A DNA stretch of 64,000 nt from Pardosa pseudoannulata (Eukaryota > Arthropoda > Arachnida > Araneae > Lycosidae): NCBI GenBank assembly GCA_032207245.1, contig CM063509.1, forward strand, positions 3,804,297 through 3,868,296. Reading direction: 5' to 3'. Position numbers and translations under genes: made by a program. Position 1 is the first letter of the stretch. Every line of letters begins with the position of its first letter. The notes beneath the pieces are model-generated. The model was given only the letters and a program-made list of their open reading frames with translations, had not been told where the DNA came from and did no database searches. Of the stretch, positions 36,001 to 46,516 are shown piece after piece.

Positions 36001-36556
36001 GATTTAGATACTTTCCCAATTGGTTTCAACAAAAGTTTGTATTAAAGAGATGATAAAATGAGTTTGATTAAATAAGAGTTAATTTTCAAATCATGTGTCA
36101 AACCAAAATGTTTATGTGTATGAGTATAAAATATGTGTAAGATTAAAACAGTGTTTCTGGCAGTTTTTGATTATATTTTTGTGCATTACAAATGGGATGA
36201 AAAATACAAATTTCAGTGAGAAAATATTAAAAATTATCTTATGCACAATTGTAAAAATTTAAATTATAAGATTGCCAATTGTAAAATTATTAAGTTCTTA
36301 TCAAAATAAGTCTTGTTTTATTTTTGCAAATCATGCTTTGTATTGAATTATTGTTGGCCAACTTGAGCGATTAAGATAACAATATAACAACCTTTACCTA
36401 ACTTTCTCAAAAGTAAAATTAATAAGAATGCGCCAATATCAGCGATAGTGCGCCGACTATTATAAACCTGAACTTGAGCTAAACAGCATAGAAATAAGGT
36501 AAAGTCCGTGAGCATGCGCAGATAGATGGGTACCGATTCACTGTGCAGAAGCTCCT
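33056..36556. mobile_element. 3.5-kb element with ~58-80-bp inverted ends, no coding capacity
   Basis: The left end (AGGAGCTTCTGCACAGTGAA...) and the reverse complement of the right end agree at nearly all of the first 58 bases (33056-33113 and 36499-36556), with weaker similarity to about 80. Inside there is no open frame of note, just AT-rich DNA. A second, partial copy of the GGTACCGATTCAC word lies at about 33160-33172. It is inserted in the ZNF promoter block. Compared with copy A, 20 bp of host sequence are missing at the site, and I see no clear target duplication. Superfamily not recognised. Confidence 0.85.
33692..33797. repeat. TAACTATATAAT-type minisatellite
   Basis: Several imperfect copies of a word like ATGGTATAACTATATAATA inside the 3.5-kb element. 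Confidence 0.75.
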
Positions 36557-36697
36557 GAATTTGAAAGACCGCCCATAATAGATTATATCGATACATTTCG
36601 ATTTGGAATTGTCAATCGTCAATGCCATTTTTTTATACAATACCGGAAAAGATTTGTTTCTGTGTAAAGTAACCCATATAATAAAAATTTTTTTATT
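36557..36697. promoter_or_regulatory. Distal half of ZNF promoter / THAP upstream region
   Basis: 36557-36655 matches the 22035-22140 block of copy A (GAATTTGAAA, TATCGATA at 36586-36593, TTTGGAATTGTCAATC). Directly after it the THAP exon starts in the opposite direction to the zinc-finger gene. A shared, two-way promoter is therefore possible. This is inference from layout. Confidence 0.4.
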
Positions 36698-36904
36698 ATG
36701 TCTGGCATTAAAAAATCATATTATAACTATTATATTGTGCCACTCTGTAAAAATACAGCAACTAATTGCAATGAGAAAATATTATTCAGCGTTCCAAAGA
36801 TCCATACACTTAAAATCTGCACCAATGAGATGAAAAGGGATGAGAAATTAAACCCCAAATTTTCATATAAATCATCTCTATGGGTTTGTGAAGACCATTT
36901 ATCG
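36698..36904 (+). pseudogene. THAP-domain first exon, copy 1
   Basis: ATG at 36698 opens MSGIKKSYYNYYIVPLCKN and ends SSLWVCEDHLS. The THAP zinc-finger pattern C-X4-C ... C-X2-H is recognisable as (Y)IVPLC ... CEDH, but the first Cys is Tyr here. The exon should end at a donor, yet the site reads CGATAAGT instead of CGGTAAGT as in copy 2, so the GT is lost. THAP domains bind DNA and occur at the N-terminus of P-element-type transposases and host regulators. No later exon is found, so the parent type is open. Confidence 0.6.
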
Positions 36905-38024
36905 ATAAGTAAATGATTGCTTTTGTTTAAATATTACTAGTTTAGAAAAGTTAAAGTATATAAAAATACATATATACCTTTAAAAGAACTGTTGATTAAC
37001 CAGTGCTATTTAACTTTTAAAACTGCTCATTTTCGAGTATTATCACAGAGTTCAACTGCAATAAATGCTTGATAAAGCATATAAATATCGTAAAACATAT
37101 AAAAGTCTAAAGCATATAATTGTTGAATAAATAACTCGGGGGAGGGGAAGGTTATGTATTTTCAAGGTATTATAAATATTTTCTTCAGTGATGCGTACTT
37201 TCTTAAGTGTATCAATTCACAGTGATATTTTTCGATTAAATTGGTGACTCATTTGAAAAAAAGTATATAATATTTTTAAAATACTTAATAATGATATTAC
37301 TTTAAAAATTAAATTTAATTACAGAAACTTTATTCATTTTTTTTTAATTTGACAATAATATTAAAGACAATAAAAATGTATTGCTATTTAAAAAAGCATA
37401 AATAATTAAGTAAAGCCTTTTAAAGATTTTAAATTTCTTTCCATCAAATTTAAAATACTTAATTGGTTTGGTTTTGGAGCGCTACGGTCTACTTTTTGCA
37501 ACACGAAAGCTAAAGGTCCCGGTCTCACAGTAAATATCTCTTCTAATTTTTATTTTAATATATTACATCTATCTTTCTTTACTAAAATGCGATGCTACTA
37601 CAAATGTGTGTATATGATATATGTATATTTATTTGACTTGTCTATGTCTACAAACAGAAGAGCTGTGATTAGCATGAATAAAATATTAATACATGTTCAG
37701 TAAAATTGGATAAAAATAAATGATTTTACATATCTTTGGGTTTTAATTCCCCGTATTTCTGCTCCCATAAATCCGGGTTTTTTATCGAGAACGAAAACAT
37801 CGACATGCTTTTAATTTTCGTTAGTTTGTCCGACTGTCCTTTAAAAATCCAGGTAGAATAGACATTTATGACAAATTGAGATAATTAAGCTATAGAGATC
37901 GATTAAATAAACCTTCAGGTTTAAATAAAAATTAATTTTTAAAGCTTGAAAGTTCCAAGAACCCTACGCTATTTAAATTCAAGTGTAAGTATATAAATAT
38001 ATGATGGCATATATACATATATAT
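36905..38024. repeat. THAP-downstream block, copy 1
   Basis: 36905-37960 is non-coding and aligns with 45918-45983 plus 50900-51850 (shared ATAACTCGGG, CTACGGTCTACTTTTTGCAA, CCTTCAGGTTTAAATAAA). No second THAP exon or transposase is seen. 37960-38024 is AT-rich flank. Confidence 0.7.
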
Positions 38025-38595
38025 GTTACGGCCAAAGCCCGAAGTCGGCCAGTTCCCGAACTGGCCGGCCAAATTCGCGAAATAACCAATATCGCCTCAC
38101 AATGGCTGGCCAATGTCCGATCTTTCCTTGAATTTCGGGGTTTGGCCAGCCAATGCGGGAACTGGCATGGGGCGATCGGCCAAAGTCAGAAAAACAAAGT
38201 AATGAGCAAATTTGGGGTGTTTGTATACCGTAATGCTAATGATAATCACATTATAGCTGCCACAGAGGAGATTTCTGACCAATCCGCCTCTCTTAAGAGC
38301 CTAGGATCGTCCTTCGGAACAAAGGCCAAGGAGGTACGGTGGCCTTATGTAGGCTGTAGTCTGAAGTTAGAAGTTTTAGTAAGTAAGGATCTCACAGTAC
38401 CAGAAACCTCCTGGTGTCTTATGAAAATTTCCTCTTCCTTGGAGAAAACATACAAACAAAGAGATAATCACATTATCTATTGAATTAGTTTATTACAGAA
38501 AATTATTGGTATCATCACTTGTTACAACAAGATAAACTTTTATGACATATCAAATTGCACATCAGTTTGTTATTTTTACATCTGCAGCGATTTAT

Positions 38596-39391
38596 TTAGC
38601 ACTTAGTAGTGCAACTGCATCGAGTGTAGTCTCGGCCGCGGGTCAGCGATTGTGAAGAGGCAAAGATTCGTAATGATTTTTCCACTGTGCATACGGATGC
38701 CAATGTAATTATGAAAAATGGAAATCTTTCTCTCTTGCAAAATGGAAATCTTTCAGAGCTTTTCAGAGCTCGCAATAATTTGAACTTTGTTAAATGATCC
38801 TGGTGATTGAGTACAAACTTGAATTCGCTGTCTGGGTTACTTTGCATGTCGATAAGATCTACCTGGCATCTTGAGTTAAATTATTTAAATATCAAAGGTA
38901 TAGAAACTAGACCTTTCTTAAGATTAGATAATTGTTCTGACACTGTTTGCATAAGCGGAGATAAAATATATCGAATTTCTTGGTGACATTTTTGTACTTA
39001 GTTTGCAGATCCTTCTACATCCGTGCTCAATTTTCAAGTGAGTATTATGTAGGAAGTCGAAAAACTCTTCTGTGTGCATATAATGCAAAATAAAGCTATT
39101 TTCCTCTGTTACTGATACAATAAGTTTTTCTTTTCCGTCAACCCCAATAACATCATATTTTCTTAGTCGACGATAGTCAACAGTTTCTTTTTTCTACTTT
39201 GATTTAGCCTTTTCAACGTCCTCTATGAAAATACAGTACTTGTCTCTGCTGAGAATCCAGCTATTATATGCTTTTCCTTGCAGCAATATATTCAATTTAC
39301 CTAAGAACTCGGTTCTCTTATCAAAAGTTGGTTCTGCATTTGCATGTGCATCATCTTCTCCCAGCATACTAGTTTCGTCAGGAGAAGCCAT
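38596..39391 (-). pseudogene. KRBA2-type DDE integrase, internally deleted
   Basis: The minus-strand start MASPDETSMLGEDD lies at 39391. EKAKSK at 39200 is followed by a TAG, then in the same frame VDYRRLRKYDVIGVDGKEKLIV and THLKIEHGCRRI, part of an HHCC-like integrase zinc-binding region (39000-39190). Near 38860 the start of the catalytic core appears as VDLIDMQSNPDSEFKF..NHQDHLTKF. From there it jumps to the Cys-rich C-terminal tail GRDYTRCSCTTKC. The rest of the core, with the other acidic residues, is deleted. Integrases of this type are related to those of Ginger DNA transposons and Gypsy elements. The copy is dead. Confidence 0.8.
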
Positions 39392-39899
39392 GGAAAAAAT
39401 TTATAGAAAAACAATACGATTCTCTCAAATCACGCGGTGATCCCTTTCGTGGTTTAGCAGTTAATGAACATGTATAAGTTTTAGGTGAAACTATAAAGTA
39501 TTAATACTATAAATATAGTAATAATAGTATTAAAATATAAATTTGCAAGCATGTACAAATTCTTGAAACTGAGTTTTATCCATAGTATAATAAAAAACAA
39601 ACGAATATTGAAAGGGCTTACCTATCCGGGGAAAGCACACTAACCGGCAATCGAAACTATTCAGTTGACGGGCCCGTAAACAATAACGCATTGCCAGATT
39701 CGTGATTTGATACTTGGATGTCAGATACATTGAAAATATAACACACTGTTGTTGCTACCTTGTGCATGCCGTCATCACACCGGAATCTACCCTGCCGAAC
39801 ACTATTGCTTCAGCACATCGAACATTGGCCAGGGAGATTCGGGCACTTCGGGAAGTGGCCGGTCAAGGTCGCATATACGCTATTCCTTTCCAGTACATC

Positions 39900-39930
39900 G
39901 CACATTGGCCACACGCCCCGGCCAATGTGC
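39900..39930. repeat. Perfect hairpin in the right end of the integrase transposon
   Basis: GCACATTGGCC, nine-base loop, GGCCAATGTGC. It is followed at 39934-39945 by the palindrome TTGGCCGGCCAA. Such structured ends may be transposase binding sites. Confidence 0.9.
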
Positions 39931-39961
39931 GATTTGGCCGGCCAATTCGGGAACTGGCCGT

Positions 39962-39964
<3 letters not shown>

Positions 39965-40033
<69 letters not shown>
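39965..40033. repeat. (TA)n microsatellite
   Basis: 69-bp TA run directly at the right tip of the integrase transposon. The left tip also meets TA-rich DNA, which suggests insertion into the microsatellite. Confidence 0.95.
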
Positions 40034-40036
<3 letters not shown>

Positions 40037-41095
40037 ACTATTTTCATATCTGCTAAACGCTAAACTCACTTTTGTTTATGAAATCACCTTTTTTTTCTAT
40101 TTTATTTTCTTGGCGAGATTTTTATTTTCAGTAATTAAAAATTGCCATGTTCTGTCAAATTTGTTTTTATTTCGCAGCTGCCATTTATTAAATAAAAACT
40201 AACATATGGTTATAGGTTTTGTTATCTAAAACTCAACTACACTAGAGAAAAAAAATCTGCAAGTGATATACAGGGAACAAATAAGTTTTCATTTTAGAAA
40301 TGGCAACTATGAAACGTTGAGATATTGCAACCACTTTTGATTAAAGTCTAAAATCTGATTTCAAATAATATAATTGTTCTCGGTATTTTAGCCTTATATA
40401 CTTATTTCGTTTTATCAATATTAGTTTGGTATATTTCTTTCATTTTGAATTCAATTGCGCTATTTTTATTTATCCAATTTTAAGACTTCACTCTGTACTT
40501 CACCTATTCTTAAATAACCTTGTCAACTTTCGGTATATTTCTTTTAATTACGTGTTATAAAAATTGAAATCATTTAAGTAACTTCATTCTTATGATAACA
40601 CTTTCAAGTAATATAATTGTTCTCGGCTTTTGACCTTATGTGCTCAGTTCATTTTATGAATAATTGGTATTTTTCTTTCATTTTCGATTCAATTGCGCCA
40701 TTTTTATTTATCCAATTTTGAGACCACACTAACATCTATTCATAATTAGGCTTGGCAGAATTACTTAAAGAAGTCATTTCGGTCAATCGCGTTCAGATAT
40801 TCTAATTAGTTCGAAATATATTATTTTAAAACCAACAAAACCAACTTTATTTTAATTTCTCAATTTTTTTAATAAATTAGTATTTTTTCTGTTATATGTT
40901 GACGGGATTTTTATTTTCAATAATTACAAATTCGCCATGCTCTATCAAATTTGTTTTTATTTCACAATGAGGAATTTTCACGTTTTCTAATTTTTATTTT
41001 AAACGATAGAAGAGAAAAAAGTAAGCAAGACAGTAGCTATTATTCTTTCATTTGGGGGCCTAATGAGTGATTTCTGATGGGTTTTATAGCGGACT
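40034..41095. repeat. Non-coding with imperfect tandem repeats
   Basis: 40372-40500 and 40607-40735 are related, offset about 235 bp (AATATAATTGTTCTCGG and TTTTTATTTATCCAATTTT). 40110-40190 and 40900-40970 also match (GGATTTTTATTTTCA.TAATTA). 40970-41100 matches 24553-24690. No genes. Confidence 0.7.
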
Positions 41096-41100
41096 CTTTA

Positions 41101-41297
41101 TGATAAAATCAAGCAATGGATCGAAGTAAAAGAAAAGAATTTATTTAAGCAAGGCAAGTTACGAGCGACACAGCATGCTCTAGTACTGAATACAACATAC
41201 AGTGTTGCCAGATACTTACATGTAAAAGTTACATACAGGGTGTTGCCAAATATACAATATATATAAAAAACCATAGATATAAAATCAATTATTAACA
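41101..41297 (-). repeat. Copia 3' LTR (young copy)
   Basis: 197 bp, matches 45358-45554 base for base as far as I can compare. Confidence 0.95.
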
Positions 41298-41355
41298 CTT
41301 CCCCTGATTTTATAGCTTAAAAAATAATAACAATATTGGGAATAAAAAGTAATAG

Positions 41356-44300
41356 TTATGGTTCAGAAAGTCCCATATTCTCTCTGCACCATTCATGCTT
41401 TTGTTTTGGCACTGATTTGGTCAGAGAATCTGCAATCATTGTTTCAGTTGAGATCTTTTCAACTAATACATGTCCACTTTTGATGGCATCTCTTGTGACA
41501 TGATGGGCAATATCAATATGCTTTGTACGAGCATGAAAAATGCTGTTTTTTTGTCAAGTCAATAGCCCCTTTATTGTCACAGAATATTGTGATTGGGTCC
41601 TTTGATGGTAAGTTAAGTTCCTTTAAAAACTTTCTTAGCCACAAAGCTTCTTTGGTAGCAGCTGCCAAAGCAGTATACTCTGCCTCGACTGTGGAACTTG
41701 CTACTGTTGACTGCTTCTTGCTTTGCCATGTGACAGCACCTCCAGCCAATTTGAAGACAAATCCAGTTGTCGATTTCCTGTCATCAGGACATCCAGCATA
41801 ATCAGAGTCACAATAGCCTAAAAATTCACTGTTTTCCAAGCGTGAAAATGTCAACTTTGATTTTGTAGTACCTTGGAGGTACCTCATCACACGTTTGGCT
41901 GCAACCCAATGCATTCTAGATGCGTTTGAACAGTATTGACACAATAAGCTGACAACATAAGCAATGTCAGGACGAGTTCCTTTTGCTGCATAAAGTAAAC
42001 TTCCGACTGCTGACTGGTATATAGGTATTAACTTTTCATCAACATTACATGATTTAGATAATTTCTGATTTATGTCTGTTGGTGTTGATACTGGTTTTGA
42101 ATCATGCATGGAAATTTTTTTAAGGATGGATTCAATGTATGTTGACTGATTTAGTGTCATTATTCCTTTTTCTCTATTTCTTTGGATTTCAATTCCTAGG
42201 CAATATTTTAATTCACCAAGGTCTTTCATTTCAAATCGTTGAAACAACTCTTCTTTTATCCATGATTTATATTTAGGACAATTTGAGAAGATCAATAAAT
42301 CATCCACATAGACAGCAACAAGGGTAATATTTTTACCTTCTATTTTGTAATAAACACAACAGTCAAAATCAGCACATGTTAATCCCAGTTCTTTAAGATT
42401 ATCATCCAGCTTAGTGTACCAGGCTCTGCCTGATTGCTTTAATCCATACATTCCTTTATGGAGTCTACAAACAAGCTTTTCACTTCCCCTTTCTTTGGAG
42501 ATCTCCAAACCTTCTGGTGGTTCCATATAAATATCTTCTTCAATAGTTCCTTGTAAGAATGCAACGACAGCATCAAGATGGTCAATATCCCAGTCATAAA
42601 GTGTAGACATTGCTAGTAAAACTCGCAGTGTTTCATAGCGAACAACTGGAGAAAATGTCTCTTTGTAATCAATCCCAGGTTTCTGAGAACAACCTTTGGC
42701 AACCAGTCTGGCCTTGTAACGTTCAAGAGTTCCATCAGCATTATGTTTGATTTTGAAGACCCACCTGCTCTTTATGGGTTTACGGCCAGAAGGGAGCGGT
42801 ACAATCTCCCATGTTTGATTTCTCTTATGTGCTTCAAGTTCTTCAGAAATGGCCCCTTTCCATCTCACAGCATCAACATGGTTTATGGCATCATTGAAAG
42901 ACACAGGAATATCAGTTATATCTAGCATGTTGTCATCCAAGATTGTAGATATATGGCAGTGGTGTTGACCTGAAGATGTATCATAATCTTGAAGGTAAGT
43001 CGGCATTTTTGATTCACGGCCAGATCTTCTTACAGGAGCTTCACTTTTGGTTTCTGAAGTATTATCATCATTGTCAGGTACTGGACTTTTAGGAACATCA
43101 GTCTGGATATTTTGATATATGGGGAAAATCAACTCATCTTCACAGAATTTCAGATTTGACTCAGTGTCTGAGTGTTGTGAGAAAGTACATTTTTCATGTT
43201 CCAGAAAGATAACATCTCTGGCTTCAGTTATCTTAAATGTAGTAGGATCCATAAGTCTATAGCCTTTACTTTCTTGGCTATAGCCCACAAAAATCATCTC
43301 TTTGGCTTTGTTATCCCATTTCTTACGTTGGGATTTGGGAATATGACAAAAAGCTTTACATCCAAACTTTCTCATATGTTGTAGATCCGGCTTTTCCCCT
43401 GTCCATGCTTCAAATGGAGTTTTGCCATTCACAGCAACAGTTGGACTTCTGTTTTTACAATAAGATGCAGTACTTACAGCTTCTGCCCAAAATCGTTGGT
43501 CTAAGTTAGCTTCAGTTAACATGGCACGTGCTCTTTCCACAAGTGTTCGATTGCATCTTTCAGCAACTCCATTTTGTTCGGGAGTGTATGCAATAGTAGT
43601 TTGGTGTGCAATCCCCTCTTTTTGGAATAACTGTTTCATTTGGGAATTTATAAATTCAGTCCCTCTATCAGTCCGGATAGCCTTCAATTTCTTTCCAGTT
43701 TGTCTTTCAACATATACTTTAAATTCTATGAATTTATTGTACACTTCATCCTTTGTCTTCAGGAAAGTGACAAAAGTCATTCTACTTTTATCATCTGTCA
43801 GTGTCAAGAAATACCTTGTACCACCATGACTAGGAATTTCCATTGGTCCACATAAGTCTGAATGGACAAGTTCAAGAACATTTTTAGCTCTTTTAACTTT
43901 TTGGTTTGGAAATGGCTGGCGGTGAATTTTCCCCTTAATGCAGGATATACAGTTGTCGGGATCATCAGAAAAATTGATACCATGGGCCATAGATTTTAGT
44001 CTTTGAAGTCCAGGGTAACTCAGATGAGCAAGTCTTTTATGCCACATATTAACTGATTCGACTTTTGTAGTTATAAAGGCTGTACTTTGAACAGTATCTA
44101 AATAGTACAAATTATTACTTTTTGAAGTCCCTGTAGCAAGAATTTTCTTACTCTGCTTGTCAACTAATTTGCAGTTGTTAGCATCAAACACAGTTAAGAT
44201 ATTTAACTTTTCTGCAAGATACTTAACAGATATTAAATTGGCAGTTAATTTTGGAACATACAAAACATTATTTAAAGTAACTTCTACAGTAGTGTTATTT

Positions 44301-45235
44301 CTTCGTATATTTAAAGTTACACTTCCTTCACCTGTACTATGTATAATAGTTCCACCAGTCTTTACAGGGCATGGAGCTAATTCTGCAAAGTTTGAAAACC
44401 ATTCTTTATGGGACGTCATATGTCTATCTGACCCAGAGTCAATAATCCATGGTTCATCATTAATGGTAGCTTCAGAATCTGCATTCATAATCCAAGCTTC
44501 TTTAATTCGTGGATTATGCTCTTCCTTCTGTCTGGCATCCCTCCTATTTGCAAAATTTTGTTTGTTTTTCTTCATTCTGCAAAATTTTGCTTTGTGGCCA
44601 ACTTTTCCACAGGTGTTGCATTTGCCACTAAATTTTGTTTCTTGGCTGCTTGCCCTTATCGCGTATGCATTTTGCTCTTGATTTCCCATTTTGGCATATT
44701 CAGAGAGCAATTTCTCACATACTAAATCAGTGGTCAATTTTTGGACACTGTTTTCAAGAGCCATCGTTAATGGACGAAAATAAGCAGGCAAATTCGTCAA
44801 AATATTTGCAGCAACAGCTTGGTCAGGATATTCAGGAAGGATAGTCCTCATCTTAATCCCGATGGTACGCATTTTGTCTATGTACTCACCCATATCTTTG
44901 CAATTTTCAAATTTGGTTGCAAACATCTCTTGATTCAACGTTATGAATCTATTGGGATTATTGTCTTCGTAGAGGCTTGACAGTCTATCCCACATGGATT
45001 TAGCGGTGTCACAGTTCAAAAGTTCTTTGATGACGCTGCTCGCCACGCTACTAACGATTGCTGATCTTGCACGCCGATCAACCGAAGCATCGGCATTTTC
45101 TTCAGTACACGCGTTGTATAAATCTCGATCTTCAAGATGATACCTGATAGTGAACTTCCATTCGCTAAAGTTCTCCCGTCCACGCAGTTTTTCGAAATTA
45201 GCCGGCACTGCACTGGGTATCACTGGAGTAGTCAT
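41356..45235 (-). CDS. Copia Gag-Pol polyprotein, near-intact
   Basis: The frame opens at 45235 (MTTPVIPSAVPANFEKLRGR) and runs 1240 codons to 41513. Order: Gag (1-200); zinc knuckle CNTCGKVGHKAKFC (about 206-219); aspartic protease IIDSGSD (about 264-270); GAG-pre-integrase WHKRLAH; integrase with HSDLCGP, RTDRGTEF and PEQNGVAER (the DDE set); RT with VAVYVDDLLIFS; RNase H with YCDSDYAG and EAEYTAL. The products copy the element RNA to DNA and insert it. The frame breaks only in the RNase H tail: a run of seven T (41546-41552, A on the coding strand) is one too long. A frame one base over stays open to a stop at 41356-41358 and holds the conserved C-terminal residues. This could be a sequencing error or a real recent mutation. 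The feature covers both parts. Confidence 0.93.
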
Positions 45236-45342
45236 TTTGCCGCTTCAATTACGTTAGGCCTCGTCGTAAGATGCTTTTAGGCTTAGCAAACACGTTTAAG
45301 TAAATTTTCTACTTCAACGATCTTTTCAATTACGCGCGATAA

Positions 45343-45357
45343 CCTGGGCCCATAACC
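45343..45357 (-). promoter_or_regulatory. Copia primer-binding site (tRNA-iMet half-site)
   Basis: GGTTATGGGCCCAGG on the minus strand directly after the 5' LTR. It is complementary to the anticodon arm of initiator tRNA-Met, as used by Drosophila copia. Confidence 0.9.
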
Positions 45358-45554
45358 TGATAAAATCAAGCAATGGATCGAAGTAAAAGAAAAGAATTTA
45401 TTTAAGCAAGGCAAGTTACGAGCGACACAGCATGCTCTAGTACTGAATACAACATACAGTGTTGCCAGATACTTACATGTAAAAGTTACATACAGGGTGT
45501 TGCCAAATATACAATATATATAAAAAACCATAGATATAAAATCAATTATTAACA
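45358..45554 (-). repeat. Copia 5' LTR (young copy)
   Basis: 197 bp, supplies the promoter for the minus-strand transcript. See 41101-41297. Confidence 0.95.
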
Positions 45555-45709
45555 CTTTAACGTCTCTCAAAAACGATACTTTTTCTATGCCGAGTTTGTG
45601 ACGTCATCGTTCACGTCGACACCGAGCGCCTATGCTGTTTACATGTTAAAAGACGACTTTTAAATTTGTTTTTGCGTAAAGTATCGCATATAATAGAAAT
45701 TTTTTTGTT

Positions 45710-45917
45710 ATGTCTGGCATTAAAAAATCATACTCTAAATATTGTATTGTGCCACTCTGTAAAAATACAACTAATTGCAATGAGAAGATATTTTTCAGCG
45801 TCCCGAAAGACCCACATACACGTAAAATCTTGACAACTGCGATAAAAAGGGATGAGAAATGAAACCCCAAAATTATCATATAAATCATCTTTATGGGTTT
45901 GTGAAGACCATTTCTCG
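45710..45917 (+). pseudogene. THAP-domain first exon, copy 2
   Basis: MSGIKKSYSKYCIVPLCKN keeps both Cys of the C-X4-C pair, and a good splice donor CGGTAAGT follows at 45918. But a TGA interrupts after RDEK (near 45858), and a shift puts the C-X2-H end (GTGAAGACCATTT) out of frame. The copies complement each other: copy 1 has an open frame but lost a Cys and the donor. The Gypsy at 45984 sits in its putative intron. Confidence 0.6.
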
Positions 45918-45983
45918 GTAAGTAAATGCTTTCTTTTGTTTAAATATTACTAATTTAGAACAATTAAAGTATATAAAAATACA

Positions 45984-46286
45984 TGTAGCAAGGTGATTCC
46001 TCTGTGAGCGGGAATTTCTACAGCCAATCCAAAGAAGGCGCAACTGACGTCATGTCACGCGTTTCTCTCCATTTTCCCGCCGGAGATGAGCAACCGCTAA
46101 GCATATTATCTATGCCGCGAAGTATTCGCTTTTTTTGTCACGTTGGACTTGCCTCGCTCGCTCTCCCCAGCGACACGGTCAATTCTTTCGTAATAAATTT
46201 TAATTGTTATTGTTGTTAGACACTGTTCTTATTTTCACCAACCTTCTGATACCAAATGGGTATTCATGAAACCCACATTCTCAACA
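45984..46286 (+). repeat. Gypsy 1 5' LTR
   Basis: 303 bp. AATAAA at about 46192-46197 can serve as poly(A) signal. The short open frame inside is incidental. Confidence 0.93.
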
Positions 46287-46516
46287 ATGGTCACCCGGAC
46301 TCTGAACCGTTTTGATTTACTTCGGCTGCAACATTGACAACCTGGATTATGAACAGTTTTAATTTTCTTTCATCTCAACAGTGACAATCTGCACTCCGAA
46401 CTAGTATTATGGACTTTTGATGTGTTTGTCACCCAAAGAGTTTTGATTTGGATTCACCCTTCGAACAGTTTTGATTTCAGTTGGCTATTTAGAAAAGTTT
46501 TAATTTCGATTCAACT

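Larger units (their letters stand above)
38025..39964 (-). mobile_element. KRBA2/Ginger-like integrase transposon, 1.94 kb
   Basis: GTTACGGCC at the left and GGCCGTAAC at the right form the tips of long GC-rich inverted ends (about 38025-38200 and 39780-39964), filled with GGCCAATGTGCGA, TTCCCGAACTGGCC and GGCCGGCCAA words. The flanks are TA-rich (ATATATAT on both sides), so the target duplication cannot be defined. Inside, on the minus strand, lies a broken integrase of the type annotated as KRAB-A domain-containing protein 2 in arthropods. Confidence 0.8.
41101..45554 (-). mobile_element. Full-length young Copia retrotransposon
   Basis: 197-bp LTRs at 41101-41297 and 45358-45554 look identical by eye, start TGATAAAATC and end ATTAACA. 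The target duplication is CTTTA at 41096-41100 and 45555-45559. The primer site is at 45343-45357 and a polypurine tract (AGGGGAAG on the minus strand) at 41299-41306. One long gag-pol frame fills the inside. The uninterrupted target (GGACTCTTTAACGT) is visible at 24688-24701 in a related repeat. Confidence 0.97.

Noticed and set aside
33056..36556. Possible Polinton/Maverick because of long inverted ends
   Set aside because: Far too short and without any coding sequence; the end sequence does not fit.
36603..36833. 76-codon frame overlapping the THAP exon
   Set aside because: Different frame of the same DNA; the THAP frame explains the conservation.
43521..44844. Plus-strand open frames of 70-174 codons
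   Set aside because: Antisense shadows of the Copia polyprotein on the minus strand.
46004..46219. Open frame of 71 codons, repeated at 50614
   Set aside because: Lies inside the Gypsy LTR; its repetition reflects the LTR pair, not a gene.
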